Part shown: piece by piece, positions 37,701-50,483 of the stretch
Layout of the letters: each line of letters opens with the position of its first letter
Numbering within the stretch: the stretch's first letter is position 1
NCBI GenBank assembly: GCA_018697195.1
Contig: CM031858.1
Span: 131,019,241 to 131,083,240, forward strand
DNA: 64,000 nt
Source of the DNA: Certhia americana
Lineage: Eukaryota; Chordata; Aves; Passeriformes; Certhiidae
Reading direction: 5' to 3'
The notes under the pieces: generated by a model
The model's input: only the letters and a program-made list of their open reading frames with translations
What the model was told of the DNA's origin: nothing
Database searches by the model: none
Position numbers and translations under genes: made by a program

Positions 37701-40700
37701 GCAGTTGGAGGTTGGGAGCTTTCACTATGTGTTGCTGAAGAGATTTTTCGTCTTCAGTTGACCGCTTGATGTAATCCATGCAGTGCTAGCATTATAAGTG
37801 AGGCACATTTATTTTGATTACAAATTTTAAGTAACTGCTCTCTGAGTTCAAGGTGACCTACAAAGGATTGCTTCTCCTACCCACTTCCAATTTATGCCTT
37901 GGAAGGAAATTGGGGAGAGAAGTATTAAGAAAAGTTTCTACTTTTGGGTGTTTATGCATTAAAGCATTAAAGTAATTCCAAAGAAGCAGAATGTGCCAGC
38001 TGCTATTCTGTCTAAGCCTCTCATTCACAAGCAAAACCATGGGGTACTATTCAAAGGCTGCTGTAAGCTTGCCTGATGGAATTTAGCCTTCTAGAATTGG
38101 CATGGTCAGTGTCCAGGTCAGAAGATAAGATGCCTGTGTTTTGAAGTTAATGGTTAAAAAAGAGACAACATTCTTGGCTGCCCAAGTTCTCTGTCAAAAT
38201 ACTTCTAGTCCTCCCTCAAGCAGTCTACATGAGTGGTGATGAAACGCCTGTTGTTCAGTTCTCTCTTCCTACTTTTCAGCAACCTCAGAGAATTGTGGGG
38301 TGAACTGTTAAGAAAACATAGACTCTAGCACCAATAACATGTCAATGGGACAAATCTACATTTTCTTTCTTCTTCACCATGTATTGCAACTGTAATAGGA
38401 CAAAGATTGCATTGGTCTGGTGCTTAGATGAGATCAGTTCACAAATGAAGAACAACTTCATGAAGGTGGACCTGACAGAGTTCTAGTGGGACAATAAGAC
38501 ATGCTAAGAGACCCACAAACCTGGTACTTCTGTCTTCTGGTAAAGATACATACTCTATACGTACCCTATACTGGTAAACTTTATTTAGTTGTATTTAAGG
38601 TGTTGATCCTTTTCTGCTGCTCTTGAATTTTATGGGCCTATGCTATCTAAAAACACAGAATGAAAACCTTACAGTCAGTAGGTACTCTTCTTTTCTTGCA
38701 TGACCTTATGTCAAAGCTGTTGTAGGAGATGTTACTTCTAAAAGTTGGTCCAAGCTTGTAGAAATAAATTGCTCAGAAAATAAGGCATTCACTGCCCTTC
38801 TGTTCTAGAGAAATGCAACTTTTTTTGACCTCACCTTCTCTGTCATACAGATACAGCACCATGTCCATCTGAAAACACTGTTTCTTTAGAAAAAGAAAAT
38901 AAACAATGCTTTTCAGAAGACATTCTGATACATGTTTTGTCTGCTTGAAATAGATTTTAGGGCAAACAGTATATGACTACTGTGTCGATCCATCACAACT
39001 ACATTGGGGTGTAGAACTGGCATTTGCACTTCCTCATGTGGGGAAGTGTATATTCATGGTGGGAAACAGCCTAGAGCAGCTCTCTCTGCAAGGTTTCACA
39101 TATAGGACCTGTCAAGAAAGACAAACCCACGTCGCCAGTCCAAGAATGCGAGTTCTGCTCTTGGATGAAATAATTCCTTTGCCTGGGGATTCTCTTGGAT
39201 TTCAGAGTCCTTACATATGCCCAAATATTCATGATGATAGTAAACATGGGCTTAAGCTTAGTTGGCTCAAAGATACAGTAGGCCAGATCCATGACTCATG
39301 CTGATCTGTATATTTTTTTTCTTTCTCTCTTTCTTTTGCTGGAAATTAAGCAGCATTTCAAAGATTCAGCAAATACCAAATAGCAGCAGCCTGTGTGCTA
39401 AGCTCCCATCTCAGTGTACTGCTGACTGCAGTAGTTTTCTGCTGAACACAGTCAAGATCTGATGTTACTACTTTAATGCTTTGCATGAGTCCTCTGTCCA
39501 TTTTTAAATTGACTGTTCAAAATCTCTACAGTTAGCTTGTCTGCCAATGGACACATAGGAGACAACTGCTAGAAGAAATGAATATAGCTGCTGAAGTGGA
39601 TTCTCCCAAGGAAAAAAAGAAAATTTGACTTCATTTATTAGAATTTTAACTTTCCCTTCTGCTGGCATCATCCTTGTCCCAGCCAATCAGTCGTATGTAT
39701 GAATGAATCTATTTCTTTACTTAGTTTCAGGAAAAGGGAAAGAAGGACTCAGAGATTTCTATTTTTACATTCATGGGAATGTGTTGGTACAGTCATGAGG
39801 GGGCTCTTAGATACCAAGGAAAATGTCTTCTAAATTTATTTGTATTTAAAAAAAAAAGGAGCATATGCTGAGGCCTCCTTTTTGTTGCTGAAAGTTTTGT
39901 TGTACAGCCTGACTTGCATACTTTGAGAAAAGTCGTTGGCTGGAAATAAATGTTCTGCACTGCAATATGAATATTTTTGTCCACTAAAACATGCTTATTC
40001 CAAGAAGACTTGGAAAACTTTGGAAGAAATTTATGCTGTGTAAGATGCTTTGTTTCTGGGTGTGACTGTGCACAAATAATATATATCTGACATACTTGCG
40101 TATGGAGTTACATTGTTCTTGGCAGTCTAATCAGGAAGATATTTAGTGAGTGTTGTCAGAGCTGGGAATGGACCAGAGCACATACTTATAAAACAATAAC
40201 ATAAGAGCAACTCACTTTTCCTTGAAATTACAATCCGAGTTTCTAAGTAGAGGGGTTATTTTTAAACTATATATAATAACTGAAATTATATCTAGGAACT
40301 GAATTTTGATTAAGATTTATACAGCTATTTATTCAAGAAGCTGTGTGAAGGACAAAGTGCTATGACTAAATCCAGCACATTCACTTGCTATTTCTTAGGG
40401 CATATTTTTGCTCCATTTGCTGTTTCAGTGGCAACCCATGCAGTGTACTTTTCAGCACAATTCTGCATTAATTGAACATATTCTCAATATTTAACTGTAA
40501 AGACATGTCTTTTGAAACCTGTGACATTGTTTAGAGCTTTTTGTTGTGTCTTACAAGAATGAAAATCCTGTAACTGAAAGTAGATTTGGTACATTTGATT
40601 TATGGTCTTGTTTGAAAGTGTATGTGAAAGAGCTTCCCAGTGATGCTGCACTCAGAAACCATAACTCTTCTGAAGATAAAAGAAATTGTAATAATCCTTT

Positions 40701-43700
40701 CACTAGCTAATTTCTACATACTGTAAATGGATTGCTGTGTATCCAAGGAAAACTGCTCAAGGATAAAAGAGTTTGTGCCTTTTATTTAGTGCATTTTGTG
40801 CAGCAGTTCCTAGACGAGATGGAATGATTAATAAATTACTGGTTTAGTAACTTGGAGAGAATCACTTTAGCTGTATCTGAATAAGTAAAAAATCATGCAA
40901 CAACAAAAAAGGTTTTTACACAGAAATTAAATATTTTGAACAGTGCTTTCGGTACTTGACTAGTTAATGCACCCTTTTGTAATGGAATAAATCATTTTAC
41001 TGTGGCTTGGAAGGGGGACACTTGGGATATAGAATTCAAACTGTGGAGTACTGTATTTATTAAGATAATAAATTTATTAAGAAACTCAAATGATTGTGCT
41101 GGAGAAATACATCCCCTTCTCTCTTTTTCAATGAGGTTTTAGTATTGGAATAGTTGTAGTATGCTCCTGCCTACCCTGTTGTGCTGTGGCAGCAAATCTG
41201 TAGGATCAGCTCGGTGAAGTGGAACCTGCACCCTGTGAAGCTGAGCAGTGGGAGAATGAAGCCAAGTGGAGATGCTCAAGACGCAGTTGTACCACTGTAG
41301 TTATACCCAGTCTGCCCCAGTTTTACTTCCTAGAAGTCCATGGTATTGACAGCTATTTCCAAGAAGTTGGGAGAACTGAGGTAGATGCTGAGGAAGCAAC
41401 ATGGCAGTCTTTCACCTGGAACATCACACTGGTTTTAAAGCATATTTTGATCCTTATTAATTTTTCCTCCCTGAATTAAGAAGTAAAGTTTCTCTGACAA
41501 GGGTGAAGGTCAAGTGTTTCAAGATTCTTACTAGTGTGCCTATACTAGAATAGCACTTCTGCGATATTTTCCAGGCAGAACATGAGGCATTCTGTCGTTT
41601 GTTTTCCTAACTTGGTTTGTGTCCTTTGTGCTCATCAGATATCCTCCAGGCTTTTAGCCATCTCAGCTACGCTCTTTTGTATGTACAGAATACCTAACAT
41701 TTATACAGGCTTGTTGTTTAAAGGGGCTTTTGAGCATGTTCTTGTCAGTAGAAAGCAGACTTTATCATGAACTGTGCTTTTGGTGATACTTGGAGCGAGC
41801 AAGCAGGGTTCATAGTTCACACAGTTTACTTCTGTGTTCAGCAGTTCCGGCACAGAAACCAAACAGCCGTATCTGTTTAGACTGCCTCCATTCTGCTGAG
41901 CCTTTGTAGCCCTGCCAAAGTTCTCCACATCACTGAGCCTCCCCGTGAAAACCAGAGACCACTTCACTTTGTTAGCAAGGCTGAAAGCCACTCACAGTGT
42001 GGGATCTGGGGAGAAAAATTCTTTCAAGAATGAGTAACACTCAACCAGTTAGAGTTGTCAGAGGAGTAAATCAAAGGGATTATTTGTTTTGACTGGTGCC
42101 TGATTTGTTTTTGCCAATAATCTGCTCAGTCAGAAAATTTTTAAAAGCCCCTTAATTATGTGTGATATTTTTATAAGCAAAAAACAGGCAGAAGAATCTG
42201 GTTTAGCTTTCACTGTGCCCTCCATGCAGAAACTTTATCATCTGAACCATACTGGCTTCTTTCTGTTAAGTCTTATAATGAACAATAATCATGCTTAAAA
42301 ATTGGGTGAGAAGATTACCGTTTGTATAATAAAGGGCTTAAGCAGGGGGCAAAAGATCATACTTATATCTAAAAATCTGATCATGGGAACTACTCTGCTT
42401 CTATAACTTGTTTATAAAGAATTATAAACAAAGTGACAGAAATGTAGATGCCGTGATATAAAGTGGGCAAAGCACAATCATTTTAGGAAAAAAAAAAAAA
42501 AACTTATCTTGTTTTTCAGTATTCTCAGCATTTGAAAGGAACTGTGATGGAATATAACTTTACTTCAGAATTATTAGCAAATATCCTTACAAATAACCAC
42601 TGAGGAAACTCAACTCATCTCAAACCTTTTTTTAGCAGTTTGTGTTTGTAAAGCTACTTAAGGAGACTTAAGGAAAGAGAATAGAAATAAACTATTGTTC
42701 AACATTGTTAAAGTTGTTAAAAATTGGGCTGATGCAGTAAATGCTACTAGCTTAGAATTCTCACCATTGCACTACAAGTCATTAATTTTTTATTATGAAC
42801 TTGAGACATTCAATTGAACTAGTTAAATAGGCTATATAATGGCATGTGAAATTTATGAGGAACGGCCACTGTATAATCATTGCTAAAGAGATTCCAGGAG
42901 ACAAAGGAGGTAGATGTCTTTATAATTTTATCATTAATGCCAGATCTGTTGTACATATGATGAACTGGAAACATACCTAAGCAATATTAAGGAATAGCAT
43001 TCAGCTAAATTATAGTGTTTATAGCTGGAAAATATTAATACTGTGGGTCCTGCAAGATTCAAAGTAGGTTTAAACACTTAGCATAGCTTTATTAGATGGG
43101 GTAAAATGTTTTTGAGAGAACATCTGAAAATTTGGTATTTGTCCAACAGCAGGCCTGAAGGAGAGGATGGGAAGAATCTGCAAATTAAAGATGTGATGGA
43201 TGCCAGCTCTGACTCTACACATAATATATAAATGTATCCATGTGAAATTACCATGTTCTGTCATTCAAAACTGTGTCTTGGAAATTCACTTGGCAGTGGA
43301 TATTTTTTAGCTTATGCAAATTTTTATCAGAAAAGAAAATGCTTTGAACAGAGCTCACAGGTGACACTGCCACTTTATTTGCCTGTTTATTATGATAAAT
43401 GTTTATAGTGTGTTAGTTACAGCAGCAAGTAACAAAAAAGTTTTATAATCATTGCTACTTCAAAATCAAATGTGAGGACCAAAACCTCTTTGCATTCACT
43501 GGATCAGGCACTTGGACTCATTTTTTTTGGAAGAAGTATTTTTTCTGAAATTGGTCATGTTAACTTGGGTAAATTTAGTCTAATTAAAGGAGTCAGTTGC
43601 ATTTTAACCAGTACAGTGTGTTTCATCACACTGAATGTTGGTAGTGACACCACCTGTGACCTTGACTGTTTTGTTCTTTCCTCCGCCACAGTAGTTGCAG

Positions 43701-46700
43701 TTGTGACACAGCACTGCCTGTGGCATTTTGTCATCCTTGTAAGTTTTTAGGTTCAGGTCACTGAGCACCTTGAAATAAGGACTGGTAGTCTGAAGCTGAT
43801 TAGATGTTCTAAAGAAATGCATGAAACGGGTTTACTTCTTTGTCTTTAGTCCATGTTGCTGAAAAGGCACCATTTGTGCTGTAGTAGGGTAGAATTTCAC
43901 AGGCACTGAAAAGTCTAGGGTGTGTTTTCTTACTCTTGAAATCCGGACACAGTTATGAAGTTACCTCCTGTGGGAATTTGGTACTTGCCAAATTTACAGT
44001 CTAATAATAAGAAAAGGAGACTGAGCTTTGTTCTCATCTAGAACAAAGAATATGATTACCCTCCTAATTTTGCTATATGCAGAAAGCTGTATTTGTGTCC
44101 ATAGTATTCCAGCTTTTTAGGACACTTAAAGAGAATAATAGGGTAGTTACTCTACCAAAGATTTTACTGCTGAAACTAGGGATTCGAGAAGTGGATGACA
44201 CATAGGGAGCAATTAAAATACTGCTTTGTAAAAAGTTTAGAAGTTTTTAAAACAGGTTTTAAAATAAAAGTTCCAGAAGTTCAGAGCAAGTACAGAAAGC
44301 TGTTTGACAAAGTGGGGGAAGTTGAGGGATTAAACTCACTAAGAGGATTTTGAGGCATGGGGAGTGACATGGTTGGGCAGTAGAAAGAGAAATCCTTTAC
44401 TCTGTCATGTTTAACTGTGGAATTAAGATTGTCAGAAAAAAAGGAGGTTACAAAGGGGAGGTAATGAAAAGAATGGAGGGAGGTGTGAATCATGGTGTGT
44501 GCACAGGGAATTAAAACAAGAATGATTTCACAGGATAGCAAGAGACAGAAGACCCAAGTTTTTTAAATCCTGACAGAGAGTGAAAAATGAGAAATGTCAG
44601 ATAATATATTTGACAATCTCTGACTATTCAGCTCTTGTAAAATTGAAGTCTGTTCTCAAAGCCAGCATTCCTTGCAGGCTGCTCTGGGTCCTAGATGTGT
44701 CTGCCAGCTGGCCTTCTCATGTGTTCACAAACTCTCCTCTTCAGATATTTTGCTTGATGGTTGCATATAGATTTAAATTCTCCAAATGTAGTACTTTTTC
44801 AGCCATTTCTACAACTAATATTTTCAAGAACAGATATCTTTTCTATCACTTCTTTTCCCAGGCTAATATAGCAGTTTTCTGAAATTGAATTGCCTTGAGC
44901 AACCACACCCCCACATAATGAAATTGCAAGGATTTGTTGCCATTTTATGTGTCTTAGATGGGGCTTCATCTGGAAGTTCATCCTTAGCTTCCAATTTTCA
45001 GCTCTGCAAAGGAATAGTATTTATCACTTTAAAGGAATTCATTAGAAAAAACACAAAATGTAGGCACAGGATGGGGAATGACAGGAAAGAGTGATTGTAG
45101 AATAATTGTTTCTGTAAGTGAGTTGGTGGGAGAGGAGGAAAAATGACTGCACGTAACATGAATAATTGCTAGGGATAATCTAAGCAGGGAATATTAGATG
45201 GAATATCATGAAAAGATTCCTGACCATTACATTTAGCTGTCTACAGAATGGCTGATCACTTAGTTCCATGAGTTAACTTGATTTATGTGTAAATGTTTCA
45301 AATGCTGCAAAATACTGACAAAGATAAAAGTTTGGTGTTATATACCATCTCTTCTTCCTCTAGTTTTTAGTCTTTTTGTTAGTTCCACTAGCTTATTAAA
45401 TTAAATTCTACTTTAAAAGGCAGAACGAATTCCAATGTATGAAAAAATTACCTTTGCTCAGCTGTCTCGTTACTGGAGAGGCCTTGAGATATGCCCTGTC
45501 CAAACAGAATTGTGGGCTGTCATTATTAAATCAAGCTTGCTGTTGGGAACTGTTGCTTGTTCTCAAAGCTGGTTCTTCTTTTTCCTATACAGCCAGTGGT
45601 TTTGGTTTATCTCCAGTTAGTGAACGCAACAGAAGAGTGTCAGAACTAGTAAGAGATGTTTTCATTTATTTAGGGTATGATTGTTTCCATGGCCTGGAAA
45701 GTTTGGAAGAAAAAGCATAAAAGAGAAAAAAAATTAGTTTCTAAAATATCTGCATATGCAGCATGCAAAAGAGTGATGTTTTCTTTGGATAATTGTCCAT
45801 TTATGTGGCAGATAGTGAATGAGCCAATGGTAGCAGTGGCAGAAGTTATGCAGCTGTTGGGAGCAGACTCATTGCAGTTGTCTTTATAAGACACTTCTGG
45901 AACTGGCTGAACTTCTGCTGGCCTTGCATTTGCAGCCTTCTACATCTTTGATGCTGCTTTGGTATTCAAAATGTGTAGTTTATTATGTTTTTCTCTTGCT
46001 CATCCAATCCTTTGATCACTAATGTTGTGATGGAAATTGAAACTAGCCTGGACTGTTTACAGCAGTTCTCTGGAGATGATAACTTCCACCTTCAGAAATA
46101 AACCATCTTTTCCCAATATATATTTTAGGGACATGCTTTTAGAGCTCCTTCAGATGCTTCACGGTGTAGTAAAATCTAACAAGACAAGGTATTCTGCCTT
46201 TTAGGGTGATGTTAACAGTGACTTTTCCAAAATGGAACATTTTGCTGGACTATGTGAAAGCTACAACAAACTTCTTTTAAAGGCACTTTGTGCAACTTGG
46301 GCATAAAGGGGGATCTGGTTAAATTCACATCTAAGTCTCTCACGGAAAAGAGAGAATAATTGGGTTTCTGCTGTCTAAGAAATGTTACATCATGAGGGTA
46401 CTGGAAATTTGAGGACATTTGCTAAATATTGGTCCTAATTGGTGGCTATTTGCATGGGAAGTTAATGCATGGAATGCATTACATAAACCAAAAGAAATAA
46501 TATATACTGTAAATATTGCTTGTTTCAGAAGGATGCAGCCAGGCTGGTCAAAAATATATTTAAAGTGCATTAGCTGTGTTTAGACAAGATCCAGCCAGTT
46601 GTTTCTTGGCTGCTGTAGAGAAGGCTTATATACAGCTTCAAAGGCTTTCACACAGGGTCAGAGTTTCCTTGTATCTCCTTTCTGTAAAAGCCATGAGTAA

Positions 46701-47669
46701 AAAAGCTGTCTCCTCTGCTTTCCCTCTCTGTTCATATGAATGTTATTACTTGAACCAATGTCCTGAATGCATTATCTACTAATGTGTTATACATTTCCTT
46801 TCAAAAAATTTAAAGGACTCCCACCTTCAGTCATGCTAGTAAAAAAAAAATTGCTTGAGATTACTGTACATATTTTGCTCAAATTCTGTTTTTGTAATCT
46901 GTTAGCACTGTCTTCTGCTGCCGTTGTGCTTTTATTTGTTTTATTTTTATTTTAAAAAGCTGTCAAAATTTGCTTTTTTTCTTTTTGCTGCAGGAGATGT
47001 TATTTAAGTGTCTGTCACATAATTTAGGTGTGTGGCTAGTGCTCAGTTGCTACACATACTGTGTGAGGTGTATACTTCCAGCAAGCACTGAGAGAGGAGG
47101 AACTTCCAATCAAACCACCAGGCATACACAGTGGTTTATTTGTGCCTATATTTAACATGTTCTAACTAATAAAGCTAACTAGTACTTTCATTTATAATTG
47201 GATGCACTGCCAAAGCCCCTGACACTGAAAACAGTATTTTTTCTAAGTATATATAAACAATAATTTAAAAAAAAAACCAACCCAATTAATATAATGTGAC
47301 CCTTGCAGGAAAAAAGCCCCAAACATCAGACCATGTTTTTTGTTTACTGACTTCCCACCACAGAATGTTGATTGAAATTATCTCTGTAAAGACGCATGTC
47401 TTTACTTGCAGTAAAGTAAAAAAACTTGCAGTCTATTGTGGTAAGCATCTGCATTTTGAGAGGGAAGAGCTTTTTAGAAATGGTCAAACTCCATACTGCA
47501 CCAAACTAGTGTAACATGCAAAGAGTGCTATATAATCAGGATTAATAAGGGAAAATACAGGGGTGCTGGACATGTCAAGAAACACCATGGAAGTTGCTGA
47601 GGTTTTGGGATGAATTCTGAGAAACTAAGTGAAATTAAATAGTCCTTGGCTGTAGGTTTTAAAAGAAGA

Positions 47670-47755
47670 ATTTAAACCAAACCAAAGCAAACAAAACAAA
47701 CAACCCCACTCCCCCACCAAACCAAACAAAAAACCCCCAACAAAACTACACTTAA
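47670..47755. repeat. C/A-rich low-complexity stretch
   Basis: About 85 bases almost entirely of A and C (aaaccaaacc, aaacaaacaacccc, ccccaacaaaac). No repeat family is assigned. Confidence 0.8.
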
Positions 47756-50007
47756 CCTCTCCCCGCATCCCTCGGAATATAGTCCAGACCCTGCAGAGTA
47801 CATGGAAGGGAGGATTGGCTCACAGGTTAATTTCTTTAAATGTCACTTCCATCAAGTGTTGTCTGGATTAAAAACATTCGTGTTCCAAAGCTCTTTTGCT
47901 CCTGTCTCTAAATAAAATACAGGTATATGCTCACTATAATTTCAACCACTGGTGATATGGTCACTGTTAAATACTCATGATGTGACAGCAATACACTTAG
48001 TAATTTCCCTTCTATTGAGACCTTTGCAAAAGCAGTTTTCTTGATTTGGCTGATTGGTGTGGAGAAAATACCTTTAAAATTGATAATAGTAGTTCGGAGT
48101 CGAGAAATATTACTTAACATCTAGTCAATTGTGTTTTTATGAAAAGTTGTGTATAGTGTCCTGTATTGAGGGGAACGCAAACACCACAAAAATAAAATGC
48201 AGAATCATTGAGGCTGAATTTCTTATTTTAAATTCACTTTATCACTAGCCTAGATAATACCACCATCAATATTTCCCCTCAAGTGCAAAACAGTGTGGTT
48301 CTCTGCTTTTGGTATAATTCTGGGTTCCAAAACGTTACTTCAGAAAAGAAATTTACTACAAATGTCATGCGAAATGAACTTTCATCTTGTAACACTATTG
48401 TATTTTGTATCTGCATGCACTTTCTTATATTGAAATACACCTGCATATCATTTTATATATAAGTTGTTGATGATTTAAGTCTTTCATGATCTGAGATAAG
48501 ATTCTGAAAACTAAAAATTTAATAACTTGTGGGACATTCAAGGATAATTGAAATGTTTCATCTTCTGGTTAGAATACATATATATCATACCTGAAGATGT
48601 ATGGCCTGTTACAAAGTTCTAAAAATGAACAGTGCTTTATGAAGTGTTTTCTTCTCTGTGTCCTCCACAGTGGTCAAGTTGTCAATAAATAGGCTCTTGG
48701 GTTGAATAAACTGCGAGGAAATTTGAGCTGAATATTGGAGAGGCAGGACAAAAGACTGGAATTGAATGATGGACTGTTTTTCCAGGAATGTGATAACAGT
48801 TGTGCATTTTTATTCTCTCAAGTTGTCCATTTAGGTTGCCTTCTCCCCTCTGTCCTTTCTATGACTATTAAATTTCCTTTCTTTCAGACGAAATTACTCT
48901 GATTTGGCCTGAGATGGGCAGTGGGAGAGGAAAGGAACATCTTGAGGAGAAAAATGCTCTCTCTTGTGATTTGCTTGGTAGCCAAAGTGATCCACTGAAG
49001 AAGACTGAGCCCTCACACCTGTCAGCTGTGCTGGGGTCCAGATTCCACCCTGATACTTAAAAACTGGGAATGGGGAAGATGGGAGGGAAATTTTAGTTAC
49101 AACCAGGTACTTGGGCTTTTGGAAACCAGGGTGTACCTACAGGTACAACTGATGATGAAGACAGTCTGGAGAGCTAGCAAATATAGGTCTCCAGATGCTG
49201 TAATGGCAGCTATGTCAAGAGTGGTGTGAGGTGTTGCCAAGATAACCTGATGACAGAAACTCTTTGGCAGTCTCTAGTGCAACTTTTGTTACGACACAAA
49301 AAGTCTGTTTAACAGACATTCTTTGCCAGTTGTTGTTCAATGTACCTTGAGCTTTTATTGTGCTTTGTTGTTCTTTCCATAGGAAGCTCATGTCTCTTAT
49401 AACCACTTAAAAGTTTTTCTGTAACATATTTATAGCCTGGTTTTTCATCCTGGTTTTGTTTCTCAGTGTTTCCTTGGGACAATTTGAAGATATTGTGTCC
49501 TTAGTACAAGAATCTGCCGTAGCTCAGTGGAGATCACTGTTGCAGCAATGAAACACACTTTTTTGGTAGCTGTTGATGTGTATACTCATTTGTACTTTCA
49601 CTGGTGACATGCATAGAACAAAGAACATGTTGCTACAATACCGGCTAGTATCTACTCCCAGGGAGCAGTTTATATCAATTTCTTCACCTTAAACTTATGC
49701 TGTTTTGATGATACTGGCAACAAGTCATGTTCTCTTGACACACTTGAATTGGAATCAGCCATTTTTACAGAATTGTGGAAACTTTTTATCTGCAGCTTTT
49801 GCTTTATTTACCTCATTTGACTTCTTTACTATCTCTATTAGCTTCTTTCCTTGTGTATTTATAAAGAAATTAAATATTGGGTTTTTTTGAAAAGCATGTT
49901 TCTTGAAACATGTAGAGTAACTGAATCAGTTGTGGAATAGGAAGTGTAAGGTTGTTAAATTGCAAAGTTTGTGGGCAAAGTCCTAGAAATATTTCAGTTC
50001 TGTATCT

Positions 50008-50013
50008 ACTTTC
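50008..50013 (+). repeat. Left target-site duplication of class II solo LTR 1
   Basis: actttc precedes the LTR; attttc at 50478-50483 follows it. One of six bases differs, as expected in an old insertion. Confidence 0.65.
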
Positions 50014-50477
50014 TGTGGAGGCTGGTAGGCCTAAGGAGATAGGGTGCATTATGGTCCCTTGGAGGGACAGCCCCTAAGCTGTGGGTAGGGGTGATAATAT
50101 GGCACCTCTCCCAGGACTCCTTTCTGTTTATGCAAATAAACAGCTCTACCTCCCTGGTTCTACCCTATTGGCTGTGACCCTTTGCCCTGCCTTTGTACCG
50201 CCTCTGAGCCCTCAGCCCATTGGTCCCTGATGCTCTGCTCTGCCCTCCCTTGTCCTTACACTTAAAGCCTTGACCCTCCCTTGCTGCTGGTCTTCATTCC
50301 TGGGGCCCTTTGAGTGCATGGCTGGCATAAGACCCTTCCGAGCTATCTGGTGTGTGTGCTGTGAGTGTGTGCGTGTGCCTGCGCCATGGAGCGGCTTCCA
50401 TAAGGAGACGCTTCTGGAAGGTTGCAGCACTGCTGCCTCTTGTCCCACTGCCGACTGGCTAGCAGTGTTCCGCGACT
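50014..50477 (+). mobile_element. Class II (ERVK-like) solo LTR, copy 1, internally deleted
   Basis: A 464-bp LTR in sense orientation, starting tgtggaggctggtaggccta. It is homologous throughout to the longer inverted copy at 56189-56841: shared blocks include ctcccaggactcctttctg, tacctccctggtt, tattggctgtgaccctttg, tgtaccgcc, tgagc..cagcccattggtc and actgctgcctcttg. Its end, tccgcgact, matches the other copy's tctgtgaca apart from CpG-type and terminal changes. Compared with copy 2 it lacks about 150 bp between ccctggtt and ctattggctgtgacc. Six-base flanking duplications (one mismatch) suit class II endogenous retroviruses. The polyadenylation signal of copy 2 is mutated here (gcataag). The opposing frames at 50212-50533 lie inside the LTR and are not genes. 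Confidence 0.85.
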
Positions 50478-50483
50478 ATTTTC
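50478..50483 (+). repeat. Right target-site duplication of class II solo LTR 1
   Basis: attttc, matching actttc at 50008-50013 with one difference. It supports the LTR end at 50477. Confidence 0.6.

Larger units (their letters stand above)
25169..50007. other. Long repeat-poor intronic stretch, nothing identified
   Basis: Nearly 25 kb in which I recognise no LINE, LTR, gene or RNA gene. Small simple-sequence features only: a (TTTA)n run at 30171-30206, a tandem of tttcagaatgct near 34757-34790, an A15-type tract near 42487, and a C/A-rich low-complexity stretch at about 47670-47755. Somewhat GC-richer blocks occur around 37,270-37,780 and 41,160-42,000. All open frames are under 125 codons and lack domain features. 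Old, diverged repeats could be missed by eye. Confidence 0.6.
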
